A stretch of DNA of 15,352 bases. It comes from COMBO-56-21 sp041494275 (lineage in GTDB: Archaea > Thermoplasmatota > Thermoplasmata > UBA10834). The notes beneath the pieces were generated by a model, which saw nothing but the letters and a program-made list of their open reading frames with translations, was not told the DNA's origin and did no database searches. Location of the stretch: the NCBI GenBank assembly GCA_041494275.1, contig JBGQAM010000040.1:1-15352 (forward strand), in the 5' to 3' direction. The translations under genes and the position numbers were made by a program. This document shows positions 1-7,905 of the stretch, in pieces. Position 1 is the first letter of the stretch; every line of letters starts with the position of its first letter.

Positions 1-1
1 G

Positions 2-859
2 CTTCGCGTTCTTCCTGAACTTCTTTGGGTGAAGCTTCTCGAACTTGTCGAAGTTGCTCCCAGGCATCCTGAGTATCATAAGACACCCGAAGAACAGCAC
101 AACGAAGGATACCTGCTGGTTCTCCTTGACCGAGAACGCCTCGTAGGACACCATGTCCTGAGCGGGTGTGCTTGGGCCGACACTGCCACTGTAAGAGTAC
201 CACAGAACTTCGCCGAACGGGTTCCTTATGGCGCTGAAACTTCCTTGGGTCAATTCTGGATTCGACAGGCTCCCAAGCATGATCGTCGTGACGCGCTGCT
301 TGACCACCATAGCCCCAGCGAATGAATAGCCAGTGGCATCTCCAATCGCCACCGCAAACGCGTCGTAGGCTCCCTGAGCGGTCTCAATCACCTTCGATTC
401 CATCCTGCCAGAACCATCGAAATCCACCTTGAGGACTATCGGCAGCGTGGCGCTCCATTCCGATCTCACGAGACCGCTCGAGTGGTCTGCGATGAAGCCG
501 TCCGTTCTTCCGGTGAAGTTCGTCGCCGACTTGATCGCGATGCCCCAGTAGATCTTGCCCACAAGAGCTTTCGAGAACGCGTTGAGCAGCGCCCCGGTTT
601 CGTCCGCTTCCAGCCACATGTCTCCGTTCGCGTCGAACTTGTTGAAAACGTGAGTCCGGAGCGCGATCGCGGGGTCCCCTGCGAAAGTCAGCTCAACGCT
701 GCCAGAACCGTCAATTGATGTCAGGCCGGACATGAGCATCTTGCATTCGACCCTCATCCCGTTGATCGGATCGGGCTGAGACGAAGCGCGCGGTGCGACC
801 ACCGTTGTCATGAGCAATACAGATATGAGGGCTGCCAAAAGAGCTGACTTGAACCGCAT
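2..859 (-). CDS. Secreted, membrane-anchored protein with an EF-hand-like loop (3' end beyond window)
   Basis: An uninterrupted frame runs from the ATG at 859 off the left edge, giving 286 visible residues and no stop. Residues 1-25 form a signal peptide or N-terminal membrane helix (MRFKSALLAALISVLL...). A loop at residues 76-87, DANGDMWLEADE, has D, N, D, E and E at EF-hand positions 1, 3, 5, 9 and 12, so calcium binding is plausible. Two short DGSG motifs (residues 50-53 and 148-151), each followed by a Glu, hint at an internal duplication; the second also resembles a degenerate EF-hand loop. A hydrophobic helix at about 249-264 is followed by a very basic segment rich in Lys and Phe, suggesting a cytoplasmic tail. 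It starts 33 bases after the MMPL exporter stop, so the two are probably co-transcribed. I recognise no named family. Coding is certain from the open frame and sensible topology; function is inference. Confidence 0.8.
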   Translation of the reverse strand, partial: MRFKSALLAALISVLLMTTVVAPRASSQPDPINGMRVECKMLMSGLTSIDGSGSVELTFAGDPAIALRTHVFNKFDANGDMWLEADETGALLNAFSKALVGKIYWGIAIKSATNFTGRTDGFIADHSSGLVRSEWSATLPIVLKVDFDGSGRMESKVIETAQGAYDAFAVAIGDATGYSFAGAMVVKQRVTTIMLGSLSNPELTQGSFSAIRNPFGEVLWYSYSGSVGPSTPAQDMVSYEAFSVKENQQVSFVVLFFGCLMILRMPGSNFDKFEKLHPKKFRKNAK

Positions 860-892
860 GATACCGACCGATGATATCTAGTCAGCCGTGTC

Positions 893-3823
893 TTAATGAT
901 TTCGCGCCTTTTCGTCCCGTCTGACCCGCTGGAGCCTCCCTGGGGCGTACCAATTCCACTTTTGGAGGAGCAGCATGATAGCGGGCACGAGGTATATCCT
1001 GAGGATCATCGCGTCAAGCAGGATCGCGAAGGCGAGGCCGAACCCGAATTCCCTCAGCAAGATTGTCTGGGACAGCATCATGGACCCGAATGCACCTGCC
1101 ATCACGAGCCCGCATGCGGTTATGATCCCTCCAGTCCGCTCCACCGCGATCGCGATTGCCTTCTCGTCGGTCTTGCCCTTCAGCACTTCCTCTCTTATCC
1201 TGGTAGTGAGGAATATGTCGTAGTCCATGCCGAGACCCATGGCGACAACGAACAGAATGAGAGGCATCATCCACAAAACGGGGCTTCCAAACCCGAACTG
1301 GAATATCAGCATCGTCATGGCGATAGTCCAAGTCACGTTCAGCAGGACCGTCATTATGAGCCTCAGCGGGATCAGAAGCGACCCCAAGACAAGCAGAAGG
1401 ACCACATAGATTCCGACAAGTACGACGGCCCTCATCGTGAGGAAGTCTTGAGAGACGGTGCCGGAGACGTCGGACATGGCGGCCGTCGACCCGCCGACCA
1501 ATATGACGGCGCTCCCGCCGAAGATGATGCTCCCGTCCTGCCGATCAAGGGCTCTGATGGTATCGATGGTGTGGATAGACTTCGTCGTCAATGGCTCGTC
1601 CTGCAAGACGACCGTTATCATGACCGTCCTGTTGTCCATTCCTATGGAACTCGCCATTGCCATTTCGTAGGTTGCCCGCTCGACCCCAGGGAGCGAATCT
1701 AGATAGGTGCCGTTCACAGGCCTTCCGAAGGGTCTCGTAGGTCCGGAAACACTCCTGATATTGCTCTGATTGCTCACGAGCTCAGAATACTGTTCCAGCT
1801 GCGCTGCAGCAGCGGGATTCAGGGTGCCGTTCGCCTCCACTATCGAATGGTCGAAATGAACAACGATGTAGGTGGGAGTGATCGTGCCCTCCCCAAATCC
1901 TGCTCCCAATGCGTTGATTCCCTGCTTGCTCTCGGCATTGGGCAGGCTGGCCATGAAATCGTAGCTCGGTACCAGCGCGAAGTAAAGGTATACTGCGGGG
2001 ACCGAAATGAGGAGCGCCGCCAGAACGATCGCTTTCGAGTGCTTCAACGAGAACCGCACGCTCTTCCTGAAGTAGCCGCCGCCTCTTTCGTCAAGGGACT
2101 TTGCCCTCAGCGTCGCCTTGGCCATCGTGTTCGGCCAGAACACCTTGTCCCCAATGAGCATCAGCAACGACGGGAGCATTGTCAGAGCGAACAGAAGTGT
2201 AATCCCAACTGCGGCCACAAGGGCCATGCCCATGGACCGCACCATGCTATACTGGCTAATCATGAGCGCTCCGAAACCGATCATGACCGTCGCACCGCTG
2301 GTCGCTATGCTCTCGCCAGCCCACATGAGGCTGGTCTTCACAGCATCCTCCTTCCGTTTCCCAGCTATGCGCTCTTCTCTGTATCGGGACATTATGAAAA
2401 TGCAGTAGTCAGTTCCGGCGCCAAGCATGACGACTAGAATGAGCATCGTCACGCTATAGTGGATCTGCATGACGTAGGTCCCCAGGATGTAGATCACTGC
2501 GGTGGTTAGCAGGTAAGCCAGGCCGATCGTCATCAGCGGTATCCACGGCGAGAGCACAGATCGGAAGAACAAGCCGACAAGCATGACTATGAGGATGACT
2601 GTGATTGGGTCCACTCTGCTTGTGTCGGTGGCGACCGCATCCATGGTATCCACTTCGAGCGCCGCGTCACCTGTGACATAGGCCGAGTATCCGGGGGCCA
2701 GTGACTGCCCTTGCTTTATGAGATCGCGCACCACCCTGACATCATTTTCAGCTTCGTGTGTCGAACCTCCGACTGACAGCGACACTGCCATCAACATCGT
2801 GGTGTTCGCCGCCCCTGAGGTGGGGTTGGTGTTGATGAACCGAGACACGAACGCATCAGGCACGCTGATCGGGAGCTGGTCAATCGTGTGGCTGAACACG
2901 GTCTCATGCGCGAACGCCATCACGTCTGCCATGGCAGGGGTTGGACCGAGCTGCCAGATGTCGGAAACAAATGTCAAGTTTGCCCCTATCTGGAAGGACA
3001 TCGTGCCGAGGACAAACGCTTCCAGCGCGAGCTCCTGCTCCTGCGGGCTCATGCCGCGGTAGTACTGAACACTGAACGTGTGCGCCACGTTCAACGCAAA
3101 AGCCCCCATCTCGCCGGGAACGGCGCTGAAGTACGAATCCGCGGCGGCAACAATCAGGTTCTGAAGTTGCAGCGAGTCGTTCGTATGCGTCGGCGGCGTA
3201 TTCAGCCACAGCGGATAGAAGGCTTGATCTAGGTAGCCAGTGACAAGCGCCACCATCGAATCGTTCATTCCAGACGCGCTCAGCTGAGCTGTCAGTCCTC
3301 CGACCACCGCGCTCTGGGCCTGCTGGTCCGTATACCCACCCGTCAGCAGCTGCAGATGGGCATCGACTGCATCGAGAGGAACCTTGTAGACAATCTGGAC
3401 CATCTGACTCGTCTGGTCGCTCAGCGCGTACATTCCAGGAGCGCTCTGGGCGACAACTCCAGCGATGTATGCTTCAAGCGCACTGTAGACATAGTCGACG
3501 CTGATGACTCCTTGGATGCCGCTATCATTCCGAATGTTATTGTAGAGACTCGTGGAGAAATTGCGTACATCAGGAGATGTAACATCCGAGTTTTGGATGA
3601 CGATGGTTATCGTGCTGTTCGCAATCTGGCCAGGGAAATTCTCATCGATCAGATTCTGCGCTTTGATGGCCTCCAGCTTGTTCAAATTCACTTCGGTCTC
3701 AGTGTAGACGACAACATCATTTATCTTGAAGATCAATGGAAAAGCATAGAATAGGATGATGAGCCAGGCGATGATCACAAACTTGTAGTGTTTGATGATG
3801 AAATCGGCAAGCTTGCTGAACAT
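893..3823 (-). CDS. MMPL/RND superfamily exporter
   Basis: This 976-residue polytopic membrane protein has the duplicated RND layout: an N-terminal helix (about 13-33), a large extracytoplasmic loop (about 35-404), a bundle of helices (about 406-560), a second half starting with a helix (about 598-620), a loop (about 621-795) and another helix bundle (about 797-955). The MMPL hallmark Asp-Tyr pairs appear in both halves: GAGTDYCIFIMSRYREE (D472, Y473) and GLGMDYDIFLTTRIREE (D867, Y868); in MmpL proteins these residues form the proton relay. Family members export lipids or other hydrophobic compounds using the proton gradient; the substrate here is unknown. The first loop is about twice the second, which is unusual. 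The ATG at 3823 is preceded by GGTGAG at a 6-base spacing, supporting the start. The next gene downstream, an anchored EF-hand-like protein, may be a partner. Confidence 0.93.
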   Translation of the reverse strand: MFSKLADFIIKHYKFVIIAWLIILFYAFPLIFKINDVVVYTETEVNLNKLEAIKAQNLIDENFPGQIANSTITIVIQNSDVTSPDVRNFSTSLYNNIRNDSGIQGVISVDYVYSALEAYIAGVVAQSAPGMYALSDQTSQMVQIVYKVPLDAVDAHLQLLTGGYTDQQAQSAVVGGLTAQLSASGMNDSMVALVTGYLDQAFYPLWLNTPPTHTNDSLQLQNLIVAAADSYFSAVPGEMGAFALNVAHTFSVQYYRGMSPQEQELALEAFVLGTMSFQIGANLTFVSDIWQLGPTPAMADVMAFAHETVFSHTIDQLPISVPDAFVSRFINTNPTSGAANTTMLMAVSLSVGGSTHEAENDVRVVRDLIKQGQSLAPGYSAYVTGDAALEVDTMDAVATDTSRVDPITVILIVMLVGLFFRSVLSPWIPLMTIGLAYLLTTAVIYILGTYVMQIHYSVTMLILVVMLGAGTDYCIFIMSRYREERIAGKRKEDAVKTSLMWAGESIATSGATVMIGFGALMISQYSMVRSMGMALVAAVGITLLFALTMLPSLLMLIGDKVFWPNTMAKATLRAKSLDERGGGYFRKSVRFSLKHSKAIVLAALLISVPAVYLYFALVPSYDFMASLPNAESKQGINALGAGFGEGTITPTYIVVHFDHSIVEANGTLNPAAAAQLEQYSELVSNQSNIRSVSGPTRPFGRPVNGTYLDSLPGVERATYEMAMASSIGMDNRTVMITVVLQDEPLTTKSIHTIDTIRALDRQDGSIIFGGSAVILVGGSTAAMSDVSGTVSQDFLTMRAVVLVGIYVVLLLVLGSLLIPLRLIMTVLLNVTWTIAMTMLIFQFGFGSPVLWMMPLILFVVAMGLGMDYDIFLTTRIREEVLKGKTDEKAIAIAVERTGGIITACGLVMAGAFGSMMLSQTILLREFGFGLAFAILLDAMILRIYLVPAIMLLLQKWNWYAPGRLQRVRRDEKARNH

Positions 3824-3868
3824 AAACTACTCACCAGCATCGTTGAATGGGGGAGACCCGTGCGATTT

Positions 3869-3885
3869 AGCATCCCGAAGATGCT
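3869..3885 (-). promoter_or_regulatory. Small hairpin in the MMPL gene leader
   Basis: On the minus strand AGCATC-TTCGG-GATGCT forms a perfect 6-bp stem with a 5-base loop, lying 46 bases before the MMPL start. It lies close to the transcription start expected from the TATA-like element at 3892-3899, so it could be a 5' leader hairpin. It could also be the tail of the leuS transcript; no T-run follows, so a terminator is not well supported. Confidence 0.35.
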
Positions 3886-3891
3886 CTCCCT

Positions 3892-3899
3892 CTATATTC
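3892..3899 (-). promoter_or_regulatory. Candidate TATA box for the MMPL gene
   Basis: The minus strand reads GAAAGGAATATAGAG in the leuS-MMPL gap: an A/T-rich element preceded by a purine-rich BRE-like stretch. Initiation about 25 bases downstream would give a leader of roughly 45 bases, consistent with the ribosome-binding site seen before 3823. The match to the archaeal consensus is only moderate. Confidence 0.35.
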
Positions 3900-3931
3900 C
3901 TTTCGATTTCACTCGCTCGCCCAGAGAGTCA

Positions 3932-6814
3932 TCATTCGAGGTACACCGCCGGGCGCCCCGGCTTGGCGAACTTCGCCTTTCCTTTGGGGTCTGTTCTCGC
4001 CGGATCATCTGCAGAATACACGATCACCTGGTAGCCCAACTCGGTCTCGAGGAAGCTCTTCGCCTTGGTCAGCACTGAGAGTTCATCGATCCTCGTAGTG
4101 AGAACACGGCGTTCGTCAGCTGATGTCCTGGAGAGTTCGGACACAAGATCCTTCGCATAGCCCGGGATCTCCTTCTTCGATTCGCGCGCTTGTGCCTTGG
4201 CCATCGCGCTCTTGATGAGAGAGGGTATCTCAGGCTTTGAATTCGGATGCGCCAGCGCTTCCGCGAGCATGTCGTGCTTCCATTTCGGAGCAACCATGAT
4301 GACTGCCTTCTCTGGTTTCATGTTGGTGACCTTGACTATCTCTGCGACATCGGAAATCAAACGCCCTATGAGGCCCTCCTTGGCCTCCTCCGCCAAGGAC
4401 ATCTCGGTGACAGCTCCTGGTCGGAGCTGCGTGGTCGAAACGAATCTCTTCCTCCCGACTGATTCCCACATCTCCTCGGCGATATGGGGGGTCACTGGCG
4501 CCAAGAGCGGTATCCAGACCTCGAGTGCGTTCATGATGGCTTGCTTGTTCTTTCCTCCACGCCTGAGGTACCACCTGATGTCTTGAGGGATCTCGAAATA
4601 GACGTCGTTGGAGTACGATCTAAGATCGTAATCCGCCATGTACTCGTGGAGTCTCGCCAGTCGGGTCTGCATCTTCGTCTCGAGCCAGGTGTCGACCTCA
4701 GAGGGAGCATTTGTGCCAATGGACGACAGCTCCTGAACCAAGAACCACAAGCGCTCCAAGCGGTCGCGGTAGCTCTCAACCTTCTCGTCATCCCAAGTCA
4801 CGTCGACATAAAGAGAGGCAATGTGCGCGTAGAACAGCCTCATGGCATCGACGCCGAACCTCTCTGCAGCGTCCGGTATCGGCTGTGCGCCACCTTTCGA
4901 TTTGGAAATCTTGCTCCCTGTGGACGTGATATACCAATTGACAAGGATTCCTCGCGGCCAATGCTGAGGCCTGAGCACTGCCACATGGTTCATCAGGAAC
5001 ACGGGAAAATGCACGGTCATATGCTCCTTGCCGCCCAGGTTGATGTCAAGAGGGTACCAGTACTCGAACTCCGATCTGATTGACTCGATCACTTCCTTTG
5101 AGAACCCGGTGCTCCGGACGACGGAAGAGATCTCGCCCTTGCCTAGAAGGACGAAGTCGAAGAACTCCTCGTCCATCCGTTCAGCCTTGATTGCTCCTTC
5201 GTTCGCGTACTTGGATATTACGTAGTATACAGGGTAGAGCGTACTGTCGGCAATCGCTTCGACGATCCATTTCTTGTCGAACGGGAATCTCGTGCCGAGC
5301 CAGTTGCCCATCCGAACACAGGCCCTCTCGCGGTACCATTCGAGAACGTTCTGGATGTTATCGTGGTACTCTTTCGGAAGGATGTTCATCGCCAGCGCGT
5401 GTTCTTTGGATCTTTCCGTAAGCGAGGGGTTCGCGTAGTCGATGAACCATTGATCAGGGATCTTCTTGATCAGGACTCTGTTGCCGCACCTGCACAGGAC
5501 CTCCTCAGATAGATCGTGGAACAATTCCGCCTGACCCGCAGCGAGCATCTCCTCCTTCATCGCATCCTTGGCTCGCTCGACCGGTTCGCCAGAGAACCTG
5601 CCACAAGCATCGTTCATGACTCCCTTGTGGAACCCGCTCTTGTAGACCTCCTTCGTCGCAACATCAAGCTTCGGGTCAGCAAGGGACTCGATGCCCATCT
5701 TCTGGGCAATCTCGACCGCGGGCAGAGGACCCCAGCCGGGGGTGTCTATTATTGGTACGGGGGCCGCATCCTCTATCACCTCGTCGGAAATCTTGTATTT
5801 CTTCCTGAGCCCCTTGTCCTTCTTCAACTCGACAAGACCGATCCAGTCCACAGGGGCATCAGAGGGGACGCTCATCACAAGACCCGAACCAACGTCGGGG
5901 TCACAGAGTTTGGAAGGAAATATCGGAATCATCTTGCCGGTGTACGGTGCCTTGCATCGCTTTCCGATCAAAGAGGACCCGTTCGCAGAGCCTTTGACCT
6001 CCACTCTGTCCTTCTGGAGCTTCAGTTTCTCGGCCGCTGGCCGGCTCGTGACCCATGTCTCGTCGCCAACTCTGACATCAACGTACTCCACGTCGGGGTT
6101 GACCCAGAAGTTCGTCAGGCCGAACACAGTCTCAGGACGGAGTGTCGCGGCGACAAGCTTGCGGCCGTCCTCGAAGTCAAACTTGAGAAGCGTGTACTCC
6201 AGAACCTCGGCGTACCCGCCCTTGGAGATATCGGTCTCTGAGGCGTCGACTGCCACGGGTCCGTGCTCTATGCACGCAGCTGCGTAGTATGGTTTCTGGA
6301 TCAAGAGCCCCGCGTCCATCAACTTCCGCATCTGCCACTCTATGAATCGAGAGTAGTCGGGGTAGATAGTGCACGTGAACCTCCGCCAATCTGACATGAA
6401 CCCGAAGCGTTTCCAGTAGTCGTTGACGTAGACGCTGTTGAAGAACCTCACGACCTCCATCGGGTCCGACAGAGAATGTATCGTCTCATCGGTGCAACCG
6501 TTCGCCTTGAGCATGTCGACGACAGACGCGTCTCTCCTTTCGACCTTCTTCGCGAAGCTTATGGCACCATTCCCGGTTGCATGCGTCCCTACAGGGAAGA
6601 GCACGGCGTGGCCGGTCATCATCTTGTAGCGAACAACGGCATCGGAGAAGGTGTATCCGCGCATGTGCCCGACATGGAGATAACCAGTCACTCCTGGGTA
6701 GGCGAATATCATGAAGAACTTCTTCTTGCCCGGCTGAGTAACGGACTCGTTGACCTTCGCGTCGTACCAGGCTTTTCGCCATTTTGCCTCGATCGAAGAG
6801 AAATCCAAAGACAT
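3932..6814 (-). CDS. leuS: Leucyl-tRNA synthetase (archaeal type)
   Basis: This cytoplasmic class Ia synthetase charges tRNA-Leu with leucine using ATP. Its 960 residues match the usual archaeal/eukaryotic-type LeuRS length. The HIGH motif appears as HVGH (residues 47-50) within GYLHVGHMRGYTFSDAV. The KMSKS motif appears as KISKSKG (from residue 635). Between them lies a connective-peptide editing region with TLRPETVFGLTNFWVNPD, the threonine-rich signature of the CP1 editing site, and a metal-site-like CRCG near VLCRCGNRVLIKKIPDQW. The C-terminal part holds the anticodon-binding helical domain and a charged tail ending in KPGRPAVYLE. The ATG at 6814 is the natural start, 15 bases after the inferred transcription start. 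It stands alone, with 108 bases to the next gene. A tRNA-Leu(UAG) gene lies in the same window at 13504. I see nothing missing. Confidence 0.97.
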   Translation of the reverse strand: MSLDFSSIEAKWRKAWYDAKVNESVTQPGKKKFFMIFAYPGVTGYLHVGHMRGYTFSDAVVRYKMMTGHAVLFPVGTHATGNGAISFAKKVERRDASVVDMLKANGCTDETIHSLSDPMEVVRFFNSVYVNDYWKRFGFMSDWRRFTCTIYPDYSRFIEWQMRKLMDAGLLIQKPYYAAACIEHGPVAVDASETDISKGGYAEVLEYTLLKFDFEDGRKLVAATLRPETVFGLTNFWVNPDVEYVDVRVGDETWVTSRPAAEKLKLQKDRVEVKGSANGSSLIGKRCKAPYTGKMIPIFPSKLCDPDVGSGLVMSVPSDAPVDWIGLVELKKDKGLRKKYKISDEVIEDAAPVPIIDTPGWGPLPAVEIAQKMGIESLADPKLDVATKEVYKSGFHKGVMNDACGRFSGEPVERAKDAMKEEMLAAGQAELFHDLSEEVLCRCGNRVLIKKIPDQWFIDYANPSLTERSKEHALAMNILPKEYHDNIQNVLEWYRERACVRMGNWLGTRFPFDKKWIVEAIADSTLYPVYYVISKYANEGAIKAERMDEEFFDFVLLGKGEISSVVRSTGFSKEVIESIRSEFEYWYPLDINLGGKEHMTVHFPVFLMNHVAVLRPQHWPRGILVNWYITSTGSKISKSKGGAQPIPDAAERFGVDAMRLFYAHIASLYVDVTWDDEKVESYRDRLERLWFLVQELSSIGTNAPSEVDTWLETKMQTRLARLHEYMADYDLRSYSNDVYFEIPQDIRWYLRRGGKNKQAIMNALEVWIPLLAPVTPHIAEEMWESVGRKRFVSTTQLRPGAVTEMSLAEEAKEGLIGRLISDVAEIVKVTNMKPEKAVIMVAPKWKHDMLAEALAHPNSKPEIPSLIKSAMAKAQARESKKEIPGYAKDLVSELSRTSADERRVLTTRIDELSVLTKAKSFLETELGYQVIVYSADDPARTDPKGKAKFAKPGRPAVYLE

Positions 6815-6850
6815 CGTTCACAGCCAGTTGAGGAACTGTATGCCCGTTGC

Positions 6851-6858
6851 CAATAAAA
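6851..6858 (-). promoter_or_regulatory. Candidate TATA box for leuS
   Basis: The minus strand reads GAGAAACCTTTTATTGG, a BRE-like purine tract followed by TTTTATTG. Its centre is about 41 bases before the leuS ATG, placing initiation near 6829 and leaving a leader of about 15 bases. A 5-bp inverted repeat, CAGTT-4-AACTG (6825-6838), overlaps the inferred start site and could be an operator or chance. Confidence 0.45.
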
Positions 6859-6896
6859 GGTTTCTCGGCGCATAACCGAAGACTTAGATTGGCATA

Positions 6897-7112
6897 TCAG
6901 GGATTCTTTCGACCGCTAGTCGCAGATGCGAGTGGCCCTAGTGTAGCGACCACGATGCCGCAGAGACTTATCGCGCTACCTGAGATTGTGACGAGTTCGG
7001 AGAGTCCGCGCGAGTGATTCCCGCTCGTGCTTGCAGAGCCGTCCTGCCCGTCGGTCCCGGTGCCATTCGACAGCGTCGTGACTGTCACCAGAAAGCCCAC
7101 AATGAACAACAC
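6897..7112 (-). CDS. Small two-helix membrane protein, start uncertain
   Basis: With a GTG start at 7112 the product is 71 residues, but that start cuts through the first membrane helix. The same frame stays open upstream to a TAG at about 7212 and encodes a basic stretch (TKIRRLKNGNAGEIR) followed by RLLIVFLGIVLFIVGFLV, which is a far better N-terminal helix with a positive-inside flank. A second helix (ELVTISGSAISLCGIVVATL) follows a Gly/Ser/Asn-rich loop. The true start is therefore probably upstream of 7112, but no in-frame ATG, GTG or TTG exists there. Layout resembles small archaeal two-helix proteins in general; I cannot assign a family. It stops 82 bases before the leuS start and has its own possible promoter near 7236, so it may be separately transcribed. 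Confidence 0.6.
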   Translation of the reverse strand: MLFIVGFLVTVTTLSNGTGTDGQDGSASTSGNHSRGLSELVTISGSAISLCGIVVATLGPLASATSGRKNP

Positions 7113-7200
7113 GATTCCGAGGAAGACGATCAGGAGACGGATCTCGCCCGCATTGCCGTTCTTCAGTCTGCGAATCTTGGTATCATTCGACGTACGAATC

Positions 7201-7239
7201 CCTCCTGACGACGCCTGCTAGTCCCCTCCTTTGGATAAA
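7201..7239 (-). promoter_or_regulatory. Possible promoter and ribosome-binding site of the small membrane protein
   Basis: On the minus strand a TTTATCC element (7233-7239) with a GGAAGG purine tract before it lies about 26 bases before a CGTCAGGAGG segment (7201-7210), whose AGGAGG is a strong Shine-Dalgarno match. These signals point to a coding start shortly below 7201, which agrees with the open frame extending above 7112. Confidence 0.35.
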
Positions 7240-7339
7240 CCTTCCTGCTCTCTTGTGTTCATCTGTAGCTCATCGTTCGAGGAGCACGATCCGGCTCTGC
7301 GCCTCTGCTTCGCAGGACATGCCAGTATGGCGAGTATGA

Positions 7340-7364
7340 CATTTTCCGACGAAATGAGACATTT
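7340..7364 (+). promoter_or_regulatory. Candidate operator: three CATTT/AAATG half-sites
   Basis: CATTT (7340-7344), AAATG (7352-7356) and CATTT (7360-7364) alternate in orientation immediately upstream of the TATA box. The outer two lie in GACATTTT repeats exactly 20 bases apart, about two helical turns, which would place bound dimers on one DNA face. RHH proteins bind such short repeated half-sites and often control their own genes; binding here is inference. Confidence 0.45.
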
Positions 7365-7370
7365 TGCATA

Positions 7371-7380
7371 TTTATATATA
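7371..7380 (+). promoter_or_regulatory. TATA box of the RHH-ftsZ transcript
   Basis: TTTATATATA is the best archaeal TATA match in the window. Initiation about 26 bases on (near 7401) gives a leader of about 34 bases before the ATG at 7435. This argues against a protein start at 7231. Confidence 0.75.
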
Positions 7381-7434
7381 TCACGGGCAGACATATCTTA
7401 CTTTTGCGTCAACAAATCGGGATGGGATGCACAC

Positions 7435-7815
7435 ATGTCCGACCCTTTGGAGAGCGAACGGATAACAATTCGGCTCGATGCCGACGATCTGAAGATGATC
7501 GACGAGTTCATCTCAGACAGCAACGAGTTCTCCAACAGGTCGCAACTGGCCCGTGCGGCCGTCCGCGCGTACATAGAGATGCGTGTGGGCGGCGGGGAAG
7601 GGACGAACGCGAAGCCAAACGAGATACTGGTCCAGATTCCGTCACTCGTGCTTGACACGATCAAGCAACTCGTGGCGGAGGGAGTGTACAGCTCCATATC
7701 TGAGGCAGTAGCTGATGCCGCGAGACACGAGTTCCTCCACGAGGAGCATGTGGAGGTCTTGAAGAAGGACGCGAATCAGCAGGGAACCGGCTTCAAGATC
7801 GTCCCAGGAGCATGA
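7435..7815 (+). CDS. Tandem ribbon-helix-helix transcription regulator (CdrS-like context)
   Basis: The ATG at 7435 gives 126 residues. Residues 8-49 form a classic ribbon-helix-helix unit: a strand (ERITIRL) followed by two helices (DADDLKMIDEFI and NRSQLARAAVRAYIEM). After a Gly-rich linker (52-56) a second, similar unit follows at 63-103: strand ILVQIPS, helix LDTIKQLVAEG, turn YSS, helix ISEAVADAARHEF. The result is a fused pair of RHH units, with the N-terminal strand the likely DNA-contacting ribbon. The gene directly precedes the ftsZ-family gene. In haloarchaea an RHH regulator, CdrS, is co-transcribed with ftsZ2 and controls division genes, so a similar role is plausible but inferred. 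Expression is probably driven by the TATA box at 7371, with possible self-control through the half-sites at 7340-7364. A longer in-frame start at 7231 is rejected. Confidence 0.88.
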   Translation: MSDPLESERITIRLDADDLKMIDEFISDSNEFSNRSQLARAAVRAYIEMRVGGGEGTNAKPNEILVQIPSLVLDTIKQLVAEGVYSSISEAVADAARHEFLHEEHVEVLKKDANQQGTGFKIVPGA

Positions 7816-7905
7816 GCACCGTTTGAGGACGCTTTGGCGGGTGAAGGGGACTCTCCTAGGAGGGTCGGCCCTCGAGCTGCCAAGGAGATGACGGAGGCCA
7901 AAGGG

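Larger units (their letters stand above)
7113..7434. other. Divergent control region between the small membrane protein and the RHH-ftsZ genes
   Basis: This stretch probably includes the true N-terminal codons of the minus-strand membrane protein (about 7113-7195). It also carries that gene's possible promoter, two weak inverted repeats (ATCGT/ACGAT at 7272-7290; CTGCG/CGCAG at 7296-7314), an AGTATG repeat 9 bases apart (7324-7338) and the regulator's promoter and half-sites. A plus-strand frame in register with the RHH gene extends to 7231, but its composition is poor and the TATA box lies inside it, so I treat it as non-coding. Confidence 0.5.

Noticed and set aside
384..718. Short frames on both strands at 384-718
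   Set aside because: They lie out of frame within the EF-hand-like gene, whose frame stays open from 859 to the window edge.
896..2437. Long plus-strand frames opposite the MMPL gene
   Set aside because: They are rich in His, Gln, Arg and Glu without any domain, and lie wholly inside a clearly conserved transporter gene.
5516..6241. 241-codon plus-strand frame opposite leuS
   Set aside because: It is antisense to a well-conserved synthetase region and has no family features.
7231..7434. N-terminal extension of the RHH protein
   Set aside because: The extension covers the TATA box and the half-sites, is Cys/Ser/Phe-rich and unlike RHH proteins; the ATG at 7435 fits the family.
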